This document shows, one piece after another, positions 46,096 through 58,128 of a DNA stretch of 64,000 bases. The notes under the pieces are model-generated. The model had not been told where the DNA came from. It did no database searches and saw only the letters and a list, made by a program, of their open reading frames with translations. Source of the stretch: Trichostrongylus colubriformis (lineage: Eukaryota > Nematoda > Chromadorea > Rhabditida > Trichostrongylidae); NCBI GenBank assembly GCA_963978905.1, contig OZ022256.1, positions 36,628,001 to 36,692,000 of the forward strand. The letters are read 5' to 3'. The position numbers and the translations under genes were made by a program. Position 1 is the stretch's first letter. Each line of letters begins with the position of its first letter.

Positions 46096-47760
46096 TGAAT
46101 GATATAAGCTTCTATTAGATTCCAATTTCTCTCTTCTTGGAGCCTCGGCATTGACGTTGATTATAATTTTTTATGCTATGCCAACGAGGTTGTTCCGTGG
46201 AACTTTCAATAACGGCCTTACAGTTTGTCCAGGTCGCCTTCATCAAGGGCTTTAAAGTGGCTCACAATTAAGGATTTTATACACTATACCATCAAACGCC
46301 TCATCCTTCTACCGGATCTGCAGGAACATCAAGTAAACCGGAGAAGAAACCTCATACGAGAGAACAGAGCTCACCCAGTCCACCATCGCGAGAGCGAAAC
46401 GCCGCCACTGCGTGCCTGTTATTGTCATTGAATGAGAGATGCATGCTGTCCTTATAAATATAGTATAAGCAGTTGGCTGGCGCACACTGCTGTGCGCGTA
46501 ACATCATGAGCGTCAGTGTGCCGACCGGAATAGCCTTAGAAGATGGTCTCGACGAGTGTCGCCCTATTTCAAGCAATTAACACTCAGTACGAAAATCAAT
46601 AGAAATCGTTGATGCTTTGCAAAGTTCCTGATTATATGACCTTCGACACTTGTGAATCAGGTCATCCAATCAATCTCTAACTCACTGCATACTATGTGTA
46701 TTTTCCCAATTTCAAACTTCGAGCCCTTAATCGTTGCAACGACTACGGATCACCCACACGAAAAACAACCTCGTTTGAAGAAAGGTGTTGAAAACCTCAA
46801 TCATCCACTGCATTATTTATACGTATAACCGGTCCAGGGGTCACCTTTCAGTTTCAACTTCGACCTTCCCTCAATTTTGGAGCCACTCCTTTCATCGGGG
46901 TCTACGTTAGGACACTCGAGTTGAGTCGCTGTTCCACAAGGATTGCTAGTGAGGTGTCTGCTGTTCTCGCTGTAGGTTGGCTTATCCCCATGTAGATGTC
47001 TTCTCCCCACTATGTCAGGCGGAACTATATGTTGACAATCTGACGCTTAGTCGAATACTTCAGCCGGAGCAAGGTGAAATTACACACCCGACATCTTTGG
47101 AAAAATTGGCTTACTTATTTCACACTTCAAGTGCACAGTACAGTAGCTACGTGCATGTTCTGTCATCAACATGATATCCTTCACTTCAATTCGGAGCACT
47201 AGCCTGACTGTAGATCAGTTTTCCTGGACAACCACCGCAGCCGCAACAGACCGTTTACTCTAGTCACCGCAGGGTACATGAAGTTCCTCATAACCCATAC
47301 AAAAATGGATCCGACCCTTTCGCAATGTCAATACTCTAGGGCACAAGTGGAAATGAAGCACTGGCTTTACTGCCAAATATGTAGCTATCACTCTTGGTTA
47401 TTCGGAAGTTCCGAAGCGCACGATGTAGCCTCATTCTAGGAAAGGTTTTCCAACTTGCTGGATCTAAACGAGGAAAGATGAAGTGTAGAGACTTACTCCC
47501 TGAAGCATCGGTTATTACCATGAAGGAATTAAGGAAAAAGTATTTTGAGTGACCACCTCTGCGAAGAAAACTCAGGCAAAATGGCGATTCTGGAACAGAC
47601 AGCTTTTCCACATAGACTCCATTGTTGTGGGAGAGAACGGGCTACCTAATCACATAATATCCTTTCGATAATATCCATATGTATTCTATGAGTCTACAAA
47701 TATGATGCTTTCCGAAACTCAAGTAGACACTCCCAATTCACGCGCCTATGTGGTTGGAAG
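46096..47760. other. no confirmed gene; protein-like frames on both strands
   Basis: Plus strand 46977-47174 follows a GTTCTCGCTGTAG acceptor-like sequence and gives YPHVDVFSPLCQAELYVDNL. The minus frames 46813-47010 and 47336-47611 (91 codons with an ATG) are also protein-like. None has a recognised domain or full splice structure, and they conflict in strand, so I leave them unassigned. Confidence 0.35.
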
Positions 47761-47762
47761 TA

Positions 47763-48262
47763 CAGTAGCGGTCAAAAACATATGCGGTTCTGGATTTTAA
47801 CCATAACTTTGGTCACCGTTTACATATCTCGTTCAAATTTTTTTGTGTTTTGAAGGCAACTGTCATCCAGTGAAAGAAGGTATATCAGCCGAGTAGGGTG
47901 CAGTGTGAAGGTGGAAAAAATTATTTAACTGAAAACACTGAAAATGATCACCACCGCGCTTCGGTGCTGTCAGGATTCCAAAGGACGGGTAATAATGTTC
48001 TAGCCTCATTCCGCACTATTTTTTGCATAACAGCTCGTTTCGTTGAGTTATAAGGTTTTTATGGCTAAATGAATTTTTGAAAGGTTGGGCCATTTTTAGG
48101 GTTTCCAGATAGATAATTTATTACTTTCACACTGCATCCTACTCGGCTGAGATACTTTTTCATAGAGTAGCAGTTGCCTTCAAATTACAAAAAAAAGAGT
48201 TTGTAAACGTCGGCCAAAATTATGGTTATGTCCAAAACCGCATATATTTTTGACCGCTACTG
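47763..48262. mobile_element. TA-flanked MITE, CAGTAGCGGTCAAAAA ends, 500 bp
   Basis: CAGTAGCGGTCAAAAACATA, then TGCGG, is repeated inverted at the right end (CCGCATATATTTTTGACCGC). TA duplications lie at 47761-47762 and 48263-48264. The inverted repeats run about 140 bp inward (AACTTTGG / CCAAAATT, TTGAAGGCAACTG, CAGCCGAGTAGG-TGCAGTGT). The first seven terminal bases equal those of the 29104 family, suggesting the same or a related transposase. It is non-coding. Confidence 0.88.
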
Positions 48263-49564
48263 TATCTGTAGGAGAAGGCGCCCACTGTACGTGAATTCTA
48301 ATTGATGTACAATTTTGGAAAGCGAAAGGAAAGCTTTCACTTTTCACTTATCTTCAAGTGAGGTGGATGGCGTAAGATCACTCGCTTGGTTGTACAGTTA
48401 CCAATATTAATTGTGAAAATTCATTGGCTCTACTCCCTTAGTTTATAGAATCTTTGTTCAAGGATTGTGTAACTAAAATCAAGCGTGAATATCAGGACAG
48501 ACAAAGGGATTCCGCCGTTTTTCACGTTGATTAGTTCCTCGTGATTTTTCAGTTTTATCTTCTGTGAATTTTCGGTTTCTTTCGATATCACTGTGTGGAG
48601 AGAAATCTGTCCCTTGTCCTTGCAAAGCCTTAGAAGACTTCCTAAAAGGGGCTGTATTAGTTGTTACTTGAGACCATAGAAAATCACGATTTCTCGCTGC
48701 TGTCACTGGATGCCTCAAAACGTATAGGAAATTTGTCAGTAGCACGTTATATGAAGACTAATTTCAAAGAGGATGTTGCTAGGTCGTGGACAGTGGGAGG
48801 GTAACCTCTTTAGTTCACTTCTGAAGGTACGCAAATTTCAAGTGATGCACCCTTTGGTCACTCTCTGATGGTGCACAGTATCTGTGGTCTGCAACGAATT
48901 CTACGAACTGACCGAACATGAGTGATATTCGTGAGCTGACGCGGAAACTGTTTGATCGTCGTCAATGTTTTTTCTTGATTTTTGATGACTCCATGTTGAA
49001 TGCTAGAAGTTTGCAACGGTCATCGTCGTGTCTCGCTTTTCAGGAGAAACGTCTTCCTCTAACTACCTACATTGAGTACATCTTGAGTGGTGGTTCTAGC
49101 AAAGTCCAAAGACTCAAAAGAGCACACAATGGGTTTTTGAAAGCCTATTCATCTCTCAATAATTGTGGCCGGAAATTGAATCGAAGCGCGCGCCGTGGTG
49201 GCACTGCACCGTGGAAACGTGATATCATTCTTCGCAAACCTTGCATACATGGCGGATAGCGTGTTGATTGGCGAGAGCATTCCATTTAAGACGTTTTCGG
49301 TGCTTGCTGATTTACAAAAGCCCGAAGAACCGATCAAATGAGAAACAGCTCGAGGTCTTTTAGAAAGAGCTGCCTGTTACGGGTTTAGGGGATGCATGAC
49401 CAGAGCCGTGAACCCCCCGCGGGAGATTAGATTGATATACTTAGGGTGCCAAAAAAAGAGTGATTTTGCTCACGGCTCACATCCGCCAAGTGTGCAAAGC
49501 GAAGAGTAAAGAAAGAGATAGAAGTGTTGGAGCAACAGTTCCCTTAAAGTTCCTCTAGAAGCAG
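48263..49564. other. no recognised gene; one possible broken gene piece near 49.0-49.3 kb
   Basis: The plus frame 48918-49259 (MSDIRELTRKLFDRRQCFFL, 113 codons) is followed in a different frame by LHRGNVISFFANLAYMADSV and a stop at about 49340. This would fit a gene with one frameshift near 49190, but the family is unknown and the first frame may be chance. Confidence 0.3.
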
Positions 49565-50015
49565 GAATAAGCTGCGGCCCAGTACTTTCACCGTCATAAA
49601 AATATGAAGCATTCAGTCGGTCCAGTCGGGCTGTAGAGCACCTACGGCATCATGGTCCGCCCAAAACAGCAGCCACCTACCGTGGCACCTCTCCCGTGGG
49701 AAGCTTCCTAGGGACTGACCCTTCAGTTCATAGAAGTTACAAAGCCCTCGCTGCTTGGATGACGCTGCTGTGACCCGAAGTGTCACTTCAAATGCCTCGA
49801 ACCTGTCTCCGGAGAGATTACAATGGTAATGGCACGTTCTAGCTCTTGGAAACGAGAGGGCTGGGAACCCGAAAAAAACGGAATCTCCAAGAACATCACC
49901 TTATATGAATCCCCTTAGGTGCTCAGAGTGAACGCACCTTAGCAAGGTTGTGAACGAGGGCGACGATTTCTCGGATTTCGCCCAGCTGAGTTGACACATC
50001 ATGTTCACTCGTAAG
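49565..50015 (-). repeat. dispersed repeat, copy 2 (inverted partner of 8985-9435)
   Basis: The reverse complement is collinear with the copy near 9 kb over about 440 bp with many substitutions. It is somewhat better preserved in the EIREIVALVHNLAKVRSL-like frame. Beyond about 50015 the copies diverge. Confidence 0.7.
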
Positions 50016-52380
50016 AACTCCCGTTCCTGCTTCTACAGGACGCTGTTACGGAGTTTAGTGATAATGTGAGGACTGCTCTTATCTTTAGAGATGGATATAC
50101 CTCGTCAGAATCAACTGAAGTCCGAGTAATATAGTGTTGAAAATAAAGGAGAAAAAATACCCATTTTGGTGCGTTCAGATTGACGGATTCCAATGCTGCC
50201 TCACAACCTATATGCGTCCCTGAAGTGTCGACTATCCCTGCAGATATCTCGCTAACAGCTGCATAACCCAACTATACTCAGGAAATGTTAGGCTGATATT
50301 CAGCCGAAAAGGCGAGACTAACGCAATTGGACAAGGATTGGCTTGTTTTGCTACAACGCGATGCAAGTGTGAGCCAAAGTTTACCGATACTGTTGAGTTT
50401 CTTTCACTGAGGTATCACAGTAACAAAATGGGGCAGGTGAATACGAATAGTCCGAGGAGAAGGCCACAGATGGATGTCCCTTTTTACTCAGCCGAGCCTC
50501 ATCCTTAATCTGACAAGTAGCTTTTCCAGGAGGATGAAAAGGCCAAGCTGGACATAGCTTCATCTAGTCGTTTCATGGAACACATTGCGGACATGCTTGC
50601 ATCATTAACATGACAGTACAAAGCGTGGAGCCCTCAGATGGGAACTGGTCAACATTCGGTGCTGTTACCTTTGGATCTGAGAATTCTTCGTTCCCAAAAA
50701 AGTCATTCAAAGCAGTAGCGTGTTTCACGGTGAAGGATTGCAAGGCAATTCATAGCCGGAAAAGGCAGAAGTAAATCACAGCGAGAGGAAGATAGAGGAG
50801 GGGCGGGCCTTGATGAGGAGATGCTAACCTTGGGAATGCCACTCTATTGCGTTGTTGTGGTTATGCTCCTCACATATTCATTATAAAGGAGCGACAACAG
50901 TCTAAGCGATGACATGTCTGACATGTTGAAGGTTTGTATGTAAAGAAAGGGCCAGTAAACAATGGGGGGACGGTATTTTCACGAGTAGAACTAGCTTCTT
51001 CTGATCTTTGATTTAGCTATTGCACGAGGAATATGTGTTCATTACAAATGTTGTAGAATACGGGTTCATTGACGGCGATGTGTGAGAGTGGGCGTGGTAT
51101 ATGGGGACCAGTGCAGCGCTGTGGTCCATACGCTAGCCTTCGATCCCTTTTTGCCATGGTTGCCCCCACAATTGAGCCCGCCAATCGCTGCCACAAGTCA
51201 CTCATCTTACAATTCAATCTTATAATCTCAATCCATTCCGAGAGGCTGCAGAGTTCGAAGAGACCGCGACCGCGAGCAGCCCTCAAAAAAGGTGAGGGAA
51301 CGTCATTAAGACCGACTTCACAGGAGTGAAAGTCGCGGAAGATGTTGTGGATACAAGAAAATGGCGAATTGACAGGAACATCGCACCCCGCGACGGCGAG
51401 GAGCTAGTTTAAGGGAGAAATGAATTTCACTTCGTAATGCCACAAATTTACAACTTGAATAAAAAACGTTATGGCATTTTCTGTTTCTCTACGAAATTGT
51501 GACGAAGCCTTAGTTCATTCGCAGCACCTGTATAAGGCATTCCCAAAAAGTATCGGTGACTTTCTACGCTCAACCATCCAACAGAGTTACTAATAGTTCA
51601 TAAGTAAAGAATATAGAAAACATGACTTCTTTTTGGAGGAGGATGTGTTCCCTCAAACAACTGGGAGAACTTTTTGGGAGTTCGCTTTCAAAGATTAATG
51701 AGAAAAAAGCATTTGATGAAGAGAACAATAGCACGTCTCCTTCTACCATCTTTTTTTCCGAGGATTTTGGCAGTGGATTCAGTTTGCCGAATTTTGAATC
51801 GATAGATGCTTATGATGTTCTCCAATGGAAGATAGGCAGTTCGAAAAGAAAAATTTTAAAACTGAAACCCAGGCATGGTTGAGATAGGTCGCCTCAGGCC
51901 GCTCAGCAAATAAGGCGATCCCATCCCCACTTTGTGTTATTTGAGAGGAGCTTCTATGATAAGCGCGACACTACAAATGGATGTTAAGGCAGGATTCAAT
52001 CAAAATCAAGCCACGTCAGTGAAATAGAAGTTCCTTCACCAATTACTAGGTGTGAGAAGTTGTGGGTGGTGCAGTACGTAGATGAAAATTACAGCAAACT
52101 CGTTTCCATAAGAAGAACCTGCATCCGAGAAACGTTGGCACAACTGGATGAAAGAAGCTATAGGTGATTATCAGGTACATAGTTGCCGGGTTATCACTTT
52201 ATATCAAGCTGCACTACTCACATATTCTCTGGACTCACTAGGTTTCATTCCTAATCGCTCCTACTAGGTGCTGTGCAGTATTTTGGAGTAAGACCCCTTA
52301 CTCATTCGCAGCCTTTGTAGTCCACTTTTCCAAGATTAGCTGCTTTTCCTGCAAAAATAGCTGTGAATATTGGTGTAGCA
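50016..52380. other. no recognised gene
   Basis: Frames at 50005-50271 (minus), 51017-51329 (both strands) and 51622-51882 (plus, MTSFWRRMCSLKQLGELFGS) look protein-like but lack domains and splice context. Confidence 0.35.
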
Positions 52381-52429
52381 TAATATTTAGAAAACATGGC
52401 AAGGGGCTCGCATAGGATTTGGGATAAAG

Positions 52430-52910
52430 GCCGACATGAGCATTCCAAACAGACTGGTGAGCGCAACCGCTTCATCTGCGACACCATCATCGTTCGAAAG
52501 CGGAACATTGGATTTACAAAATCACTTACCCATTGGCATCCCAAAGTGACTTTTTCACAAATTCATTCGATTTTATTTCCTTCGCGGTGACTGATCAAAG
52601 CCAAGTGCCTGTGATACAGATCAGTCGGTGCACCCTGCTGGAAAATTCCATTCCCAAACCTCTCGAAAAACAGCGTATGGGTAGCCCAGCTCGGTTGTGT
52701 ACAAAGGTCAATAAATCGAGGAGCTCGCCAACTTAAACATCGCAACTTCTTCCTTTGGCGAAGGCTTCAACCTCCTCAGTGCAGAAGGCTCTTAAGAAGC
52801 TTTGGGACCCTATAAAGTGCTTCGTTGAAGAGAGGGCATTAAAAGCGCAGAAAAAGCAATTTCCGTGAGAATTCTGCGACTATCAAAAAGAAAACTGAAG
52901 GAGCAGCTGA
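52430..52910 (+). other. possible upstream exon pieces of the AT-hook candidate
   Basis: One plus frame near 52430-52540 gives MSIPNRLVSATASSATPSSF and more to a stop at 52549. Another, ending at a GTGAGA donor at about 52867, gives QKALKKLWDPIKCFVEERAL. A third ends at a GTAAGT donor near 52940 (ISVRILRLSKRKLKEQLKTA). They are Lys-rich like the 53.2-kb exon, but the frames do not join cleanly, so a model cannot be drawn. Confidence 0.2.
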
Positions 52911-53217
52911 AAACAGCCTCGGCAGCGAGGAAGGGAGTGTAAGTTGTCGTCGCTAGTTGTAATTGCTGATTGGCATAATTTGTGGCTAGAGATCCGCATT
53001 GCACACTAGGCTGGAGCAAATAGGAGAGTCGTCGACTAGGGTCGCTATTGCCTGAGGGCATTTTATAATCTCACAGATGAGCAGGAGAAACGAGGAATGA
53101 GCCTTGGCCAGATCTTTGGCTTGCTGTGCATGTTCCATTCGCATATGCGAATTCTGTGATTTATTACACATGAGCCACTACATTCCTGGTGACATACTTG
53201 CTCAGCATAAATCCTAA

Positions 53218-53520
53218 TATGGGAAGTACAAGTTCCAATTGACAGCGACAACTGACGCTGATGAAGGCAAGCATGGATTCTCCCCAGACCGAAACAGAAA
53301 CAGATCAGAACGAAAAGTTGGACAGGTTCCATCGCTGTTAAAGGCAGCATTAGGGGAAAGTCGGACGAAATGTAAAAAAGTAGTGAATGTGAAAGTCGAG
53401 ATGCCTAGTAACAGGACAGCGAAGAAACAACGGATGGAATTGGCCAAAAACCCGAGAAAGGACCCCCCTTCCACTGTTGGTTCTCGACGCGGACGACCTG
53501 TCAAGAGGCGGATAGTCTGA
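53218..53520 (+). CDS. candidate terminal exon, basic protein with AT-hook-like motif
   Basis: The frame is open from 53218 to TGA at 53518-53520. It encodes a highly basic polypeptide with ADEGKHGFSPDRNRNRSERK, then MPSNRTAKKQRMELAKNPRK and a C-terminal SRRGRPVKRRIV. RGRP flanked by basic residues is the core of an AT-hook, which binds the minor groove of AT-rich DNA in nuclear proteins. It also resembles a nuclear localisation signal. A canonical AATAAA lies 27 nt after the stop, as expected for a last exon. The 5' acceptor is unclear. The family is not recognised, and low-complexity basic sequence can arise by chance. Confidence 0.35.
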   Translation, partial: YGKYKFQLTATTDADEGKHGFSPDRNRNRSERKVGQVPSLLKAALGESRTKCKKVVNVKVEMPSNRTAKKQRMELAKNPRKDPPSTVGSRRGRPVKRRIV

Positions 53521-53546
53521 TCTAATTTTCCGTTGGCATGTTGCCA

Positions 53547-53552
53547 AATAAA
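53547..53552 (+). promoter_or_regulatory. poly(A) signal AATAAA
   Basis: Exact AATAAA at the right distance downstream of the candidate stop at 53520. It supports, but does not prove, a 3' end here. Confidence 0.4.
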
Positions 53553-54420
53553 CACAAGGGAATGTTTGAGCTTGAAGGTGAAACGGCGAAAGCGCGCTGC
53601 AAAAACTTCGGTCCTACCGCATTTCCTTGGCCGCTTCCACCCCAGTCAATCGGGAGTTGCGTCATCTGGAGGCGGGATCTTTTCCTCCAAGAGGCGGGAC
53701 AGTTGCGCGGTTGTGTCTTTTTGCGGCGTTTCTACAGCTCGGAGGGGCGCTTCTTCACCGGGAGTTCGCCACAGGTAGCCTTCATAGACCCAGGCCTACC
53801 ATGTGAGTGACTTCTTGTAGGGATTTCTTCATTACCACATTACCCCTAATGCTGTCTTTAAGGTCCCGCACCGTAGATTGATTCCGCGAATCACTGAAAA
53901 GGCAATCCACCCAGGCCATCAACACGGTTCACTAGTCTAACTGTGTGTGTGATGGAATGAACCTTTATTCTCACGTATCAGAATGCCTACGAGACTGGGA
54001 TGTTGTGCATGGAATGAATTATCACTGAGCATGCCATCAGCAGAAAGAAGGAAAACGGGAAACCATGATGAAGAGGAACAATTTTGCTCGTGGAAATCAG
54101 CACGCCTTCACCTTTTCAGACTGCAGATTGCGCCGAGTGCGATCACTGATAGTCGAATCGCAAGCCGGGGTTCATCCATTACAGGCACAAACAGTTAATT
54201 CGCGTTACAGAAAGTTTACTTTCGCATGCTGGGATGGATGCTGACACGAGCTAGAAATCAGGGTGTATCACCATCAACAGAAACAAACCATAGTCCACCA
54301 CTCCTACCATACCTACCCTGTAGAGTCATCCACTTGCTTGTGAGCTTAACAAGACCTGTGTACGATATTGCCGGGACATAGCAGATCTGCGTAATTTTCG
54401 GGCTCTCAAAGGCGCGCAGC
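53553..54420. other. no recognisable gene
   Basis: Only short frames were seen (for example 53983-54198). Nothing can be supported. Confidence 0.5.
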
Positions 54421-54424
54421 TTAA

Positions 54425-54812
54425 AGGAATCGTCCACGGAAAAAATGTGTTTTCACGTAACCCATATATTTATGTTGTACTTGCCCAATAAGGGCTGTAT
54501 GCAAAGTTTCACGCGAAAAAATGAGAATTTGGCTAAGATGCAGCTTTCCAAATTCTCGATCGGGTGGGCGGAGCCTCCGAGCAGGTGCCCACCTCCTCGT
54601 CCGCTGCGGTCAGCGACGCACTGTAAGGACAGAAAGTTACGTAAACTCCGTTCCCAACCGCGGCGGACGATGGAGAGAGCTTTTACTCGGAGGTACCGCC
54701 TTCCCGGCCTAGAATTTGGAAAGCTGCATCTCAGCGAAATTCTCACGTTTTCGTGTGAAACTTTGCGTGCAGCTCTTATTGGGCAAATACAACATAATAT
54801 GTGGGTCCGCAA
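54425..54812. mobile_element. foldback element, subfamily 1, right tip missing
   Basis: TTAA at 54421-54424 precedes AGGAATCGTCCACGGAAAAA. The arms mirror each other through CCCATATA, TTGCCCAATAAG, GCAAAGTTTCACGCGAAAA, GAGAATTTGGCTAAGATGCA and GGTGGGCGGAGCCTCCGAG, with the central CAGAAAGTTACGTAAAC. The right arm stops at about 54812, before its tip, so the last 30-40 bp are lost. It is the best-preserved interior of this subfamily. Confidence 0.75.
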
Positions 54813-55020
54813 ATAAAAGCTGAAGGTGTAAGAAGACTATATGTGCCGAAATCTCGTATGGAGCGAGTGTCCCTAGGCTTTATAGGAGCCGTCGTCATCA
54901 ACCTCTGCCAATAGTTTTGTCCCCCCCCCTATCAGGTCGACCGGCCCCTTTTGAGAATAATCAGCGAGAAGAGGGGTCTTATTTCTCTGGCTCTGACCGT
55001 TTCATTTCTTCTTTTCCTTA

Positions 55021-55912
55021 CAGTTAGTGCCGTAAGAGTGTTAAAAATCGCGCGAAAACGCGTTTTTGCGTTTTTATCGTTTTTTCACCATAAATCGATT
55101 GATATTGATTATTTTTACTGAACATATATATGTTTTAGAATCGGCTCGTCAAGCTCTACAAGGTGGTACCAAAAGTTTTTGGTTTTCCCAAATTCGCTAA
55201 TTGGCCATTTTTTCACATTCTGAAAAGTTTAGGGAAAATTTCTTCGAAATTTGTGCTCGGCTGGGCACCGAGCAGTTTCCCACGGCCGTGCACGTGAATA
55301 GCGCGGGGCCGTCACGATGGCGCCACAGCTGTCCCATGGCCATGCACGTCGATCGATGCGGCGGACTAGAGCTTGAGAACTCGATTGACAAAAGGAAAAG
55401 GCCGGAAATGAGGAAACTAAGAATTTTAGAGACACCAAGGTTTTTATACATCATTCGATAGTAATTTCCCTGAAGAATCGAACGGTGTACATTTCAATGG
55501 GGAATCTCCGGATGAAAATGAGTTAATAGATGTTTTTTTTCAACAACATATACACGGAGGCACTGTTTAGGGCCACACGAAGAAGCAGGGGTTCGTTTGA
55601 AATGAGTGAAACTCTGAAATTCATGCACAGCTATGAACTTAAATCAGGGATGTGAAGAGGCTTCGCTGCCAGTTCATCAAATTTCGGAGAAATTTTCCCT
55701 CGAACTTTTCAGAATGTGAAAAAATGGCCAAGTACCGAATTTGAGAAAGCCAAAAACTTTTGGTACCGTCTTATAGAGCTCGACGAGCTGATTCTAAAAC
55801 ATATATATGTTCAGTAAAAATAATCAATATCAATCGATTTATGGTGAAAAAACGATAAAAAACGCAAAAAGGCGTTTTCGCGGGATTTTTAACACGCTTA
55901 CGGCACTAACTG
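55021..55912. mobile_element. TA-flanked inverted-repeat element, 892 bp
   Basis: CAGTTAGTGCCGTAAGAGTG, then TTAAAAATCGCG, is mirrored at the right (CGGGATTTTTAACACGCTTA, then CGGCACTAACTG). TA flanks lie at 55019-55020 and 55913-55914. The inverted repeats extend over 200 bp (AATCGATTGATATTGATTAT, AACATATATATGTT, AAAAGTTTTTGG, GCCATTTTTTCACATTCTGA). The unique centre of about 400 bp holds frames of 85 codons on both strands without recognised domains. It is probably a large MITE. Confidence 0.88.
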
Positions 55913-55914
55913 TA

Positions 55915-58128
55915 CTTTCATACTATTCCGCGCGTCGACCTTCAGATTTGGTGATTTTTCCATATTCCGTTCGAATTACTAGTATAGTTTCCTTTAAAGG
56001 ATACCATAGCTCCGACTGTGCAAGCCGTCAGCTTTTCGTCTAGGTTCCACAATGCATTCTCTAGTGGGTCCGCCTACACGGTCACAGTGACAGCTAGGCG
56101 CCCCGAGTATCAAAACAGCATCGGTTGACTGGGTAACAGGAAAACATTCAAAGAAACGCAGGTTCGACACCTAGAGAAACACCTAAAGAAAGATTCGCAG
56201 ATTAGATAACAGATTATTAGATTAGATTAGATAAACACCATCTAAAGAACATCTGAAGAATGGAAGATCTCAGCGTGGAGGAATGGAAATGTTCAGTCAA
56301 AAATGGAACCATGAATTAGAAACATAAAACAAGGAAAGGATTTGTTTCACCTTTTCGTCACTGAGTTAAAACGTAAACGTCAAAGTTACCTCGGGTATTG
56401 TTGCTACGATGGTAGAAAAGGCAAGAATTTTTTTGTTTCTAATGTACATCATACGTTGGTAATATTTACTCAACCACTCATACCCCGATGGACTTTTGGC
56501 TTTCAGGACCCATGTCTGCATAAGATTGCCTTCAGAGGAAAAAGCAAATGATAAAGAAGCATTATTCTGTTGTTGATGGCATCAATGGATGGGGCTGGAA
56601 ATTCTACCTATTTCCAGGACGATTCGTTTCAAAAATGCAAATTGAGACGTAACTTTAAAATAAGCATTAGATGTCAAAATTGAAGTGCAACCGATCGATT
56701 TTGATGTAACTCCTTATAGGATTTGAAAAATAAGAGGATGTAAAAATGATGTACAAAATAGGTATTTGCCTGAGATGAGAAATCCCCCATGCGAAAACGT
56801 AAATGGCTTGACCGCGTTGTAGAGGGGTCGCTTCCTGACCGGAAATGGGTGGGAGTGCTTATTTTATAGTTCTGGCGTTACACAGAAAGTGGACAGCCCA
56901 GGGATAAAGGGGCATTATTTATCACTTCTGATCCGCAGAGTTTCACAAGGAACTGATATTCGTGGTTCAAAACATTGTCAAATGCAATGCTTCCTTACTA
57001 TTACCTGGCTACAGTGCTTTGTCTCAAAACAGACTCCTAGATTAACATTCGGAGAAAATTTAACCCCAAGCCGGGTAATTTGCAGATCTTCACAACAGTC
57101 AAAGCCAAACTTTGCCATGGAATTTCCACTGTCCAACTCTTCCGTCTTTTCAAGAATTCGAAAACAGAAGACGTTACAAGATCGCTTGAAATCACTTTGT
57201 TTGTTTTTTTTTTGTTTGAGTCCACCCGAACGGCAAGGCATAGCAACGAGAAGTTATACTCGTGTATTCAATTGCTGACCATAAGGAATGGCTCTGTGTC
57301 TTACAAAGCGCATGAATGAGTACCCAGTGGTATTGTAAGGGACAAGCAGCTAGATTTCCAATGAGTATCACCGCATGTTGCTGGAAAGAGGAAGGGGGCC
57401 GTGATCGCGTTCGCGACGCCAGGGGAGAGCCGTCGTCCACGCCATCGAGACGAGTCCCCGCCCCTAGACCTTTGCATTCTGATGTATCACCGTGAGGAGC
57501 GACGTATATAACTTCTTCCTCTGCGGCGTATCTGCGAGAAGGTGCAGCACATCTTGGTGGATCGGTCGATCCGAGCTATACGTGTTGCCCGCTCGACAGT
57601 TCTTCTTTGTGCCGAGTTCTCAAGCCAGGCTGTTGCTTGGGGTCATCCCGTCACGCTGCCGATTCTAAGCGTAGAAGCATTTTCTGGTCTCAGCAGTCAA
57701 ACTAACTAAACTAAACTAAAGGCATAAAAATGTCTGTATATTTACACAAAACAAATCTGATCCGCGTCAAAAATAGTTTGAGCCACAGCATGATTGACAT
57801 TTTTGGAGTCAGTTCAAAAAGAATACGCCGGAATGAAAAAGTCAGAAAGGAAGGAATTTCTAGAGGAATTCCAGAACATCGAAAAGGAGGTAGCATTTAA
57901 GGATATGCTTGTGAATCTACCGCCATTTTGACAGCGCAGAGAACTCTGCTTGCCGAAACCAGATAGGAAAGACCAAGGACTCCCTCGTGGTTCTACTACG
58001 CACGGCATCAATAATCAGCTCAGTAACACCGCTTGCCTTCAAACTTATATGGAAGATCATCAAAAAAAAATTGGTAAAATAATACTGCAGTGCATTCAAT
58101 CCATCGGCACTGTCTGCGCAGGGGTGTG
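55915..58128. other. no confirmed gene; one exon-like minus-strand stretch
   Basis: On the minus strand about 57184-57026 reads CNVFCFRILEKTEELDSGNS, then KFGFDCCEDLQITRLGVKFS and a Cys-containing end, followed by CCAG|GTAATA. It is bounded upstream by a GATTTCAAG that could be an acceptor. The overlapping plus frame (56889-57278, 129 codons) is an alternative. AGATT repeats at 56200-56235 and AAACT repeats near 57705 were also noted. Confidence 0.3.

Noticed and set aside
47336..47611. 91-codon minus-strand frame as an exon
   Set aside because: Protein-like, but with conflicting plausible frames on the other strand nearby and no clear splice sites. Left as unassigned.
54930..54950. Poly-C and other homopolymer runs as regulatory sites
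   Set aside because: Simple low-complexity sequence with no gene context.
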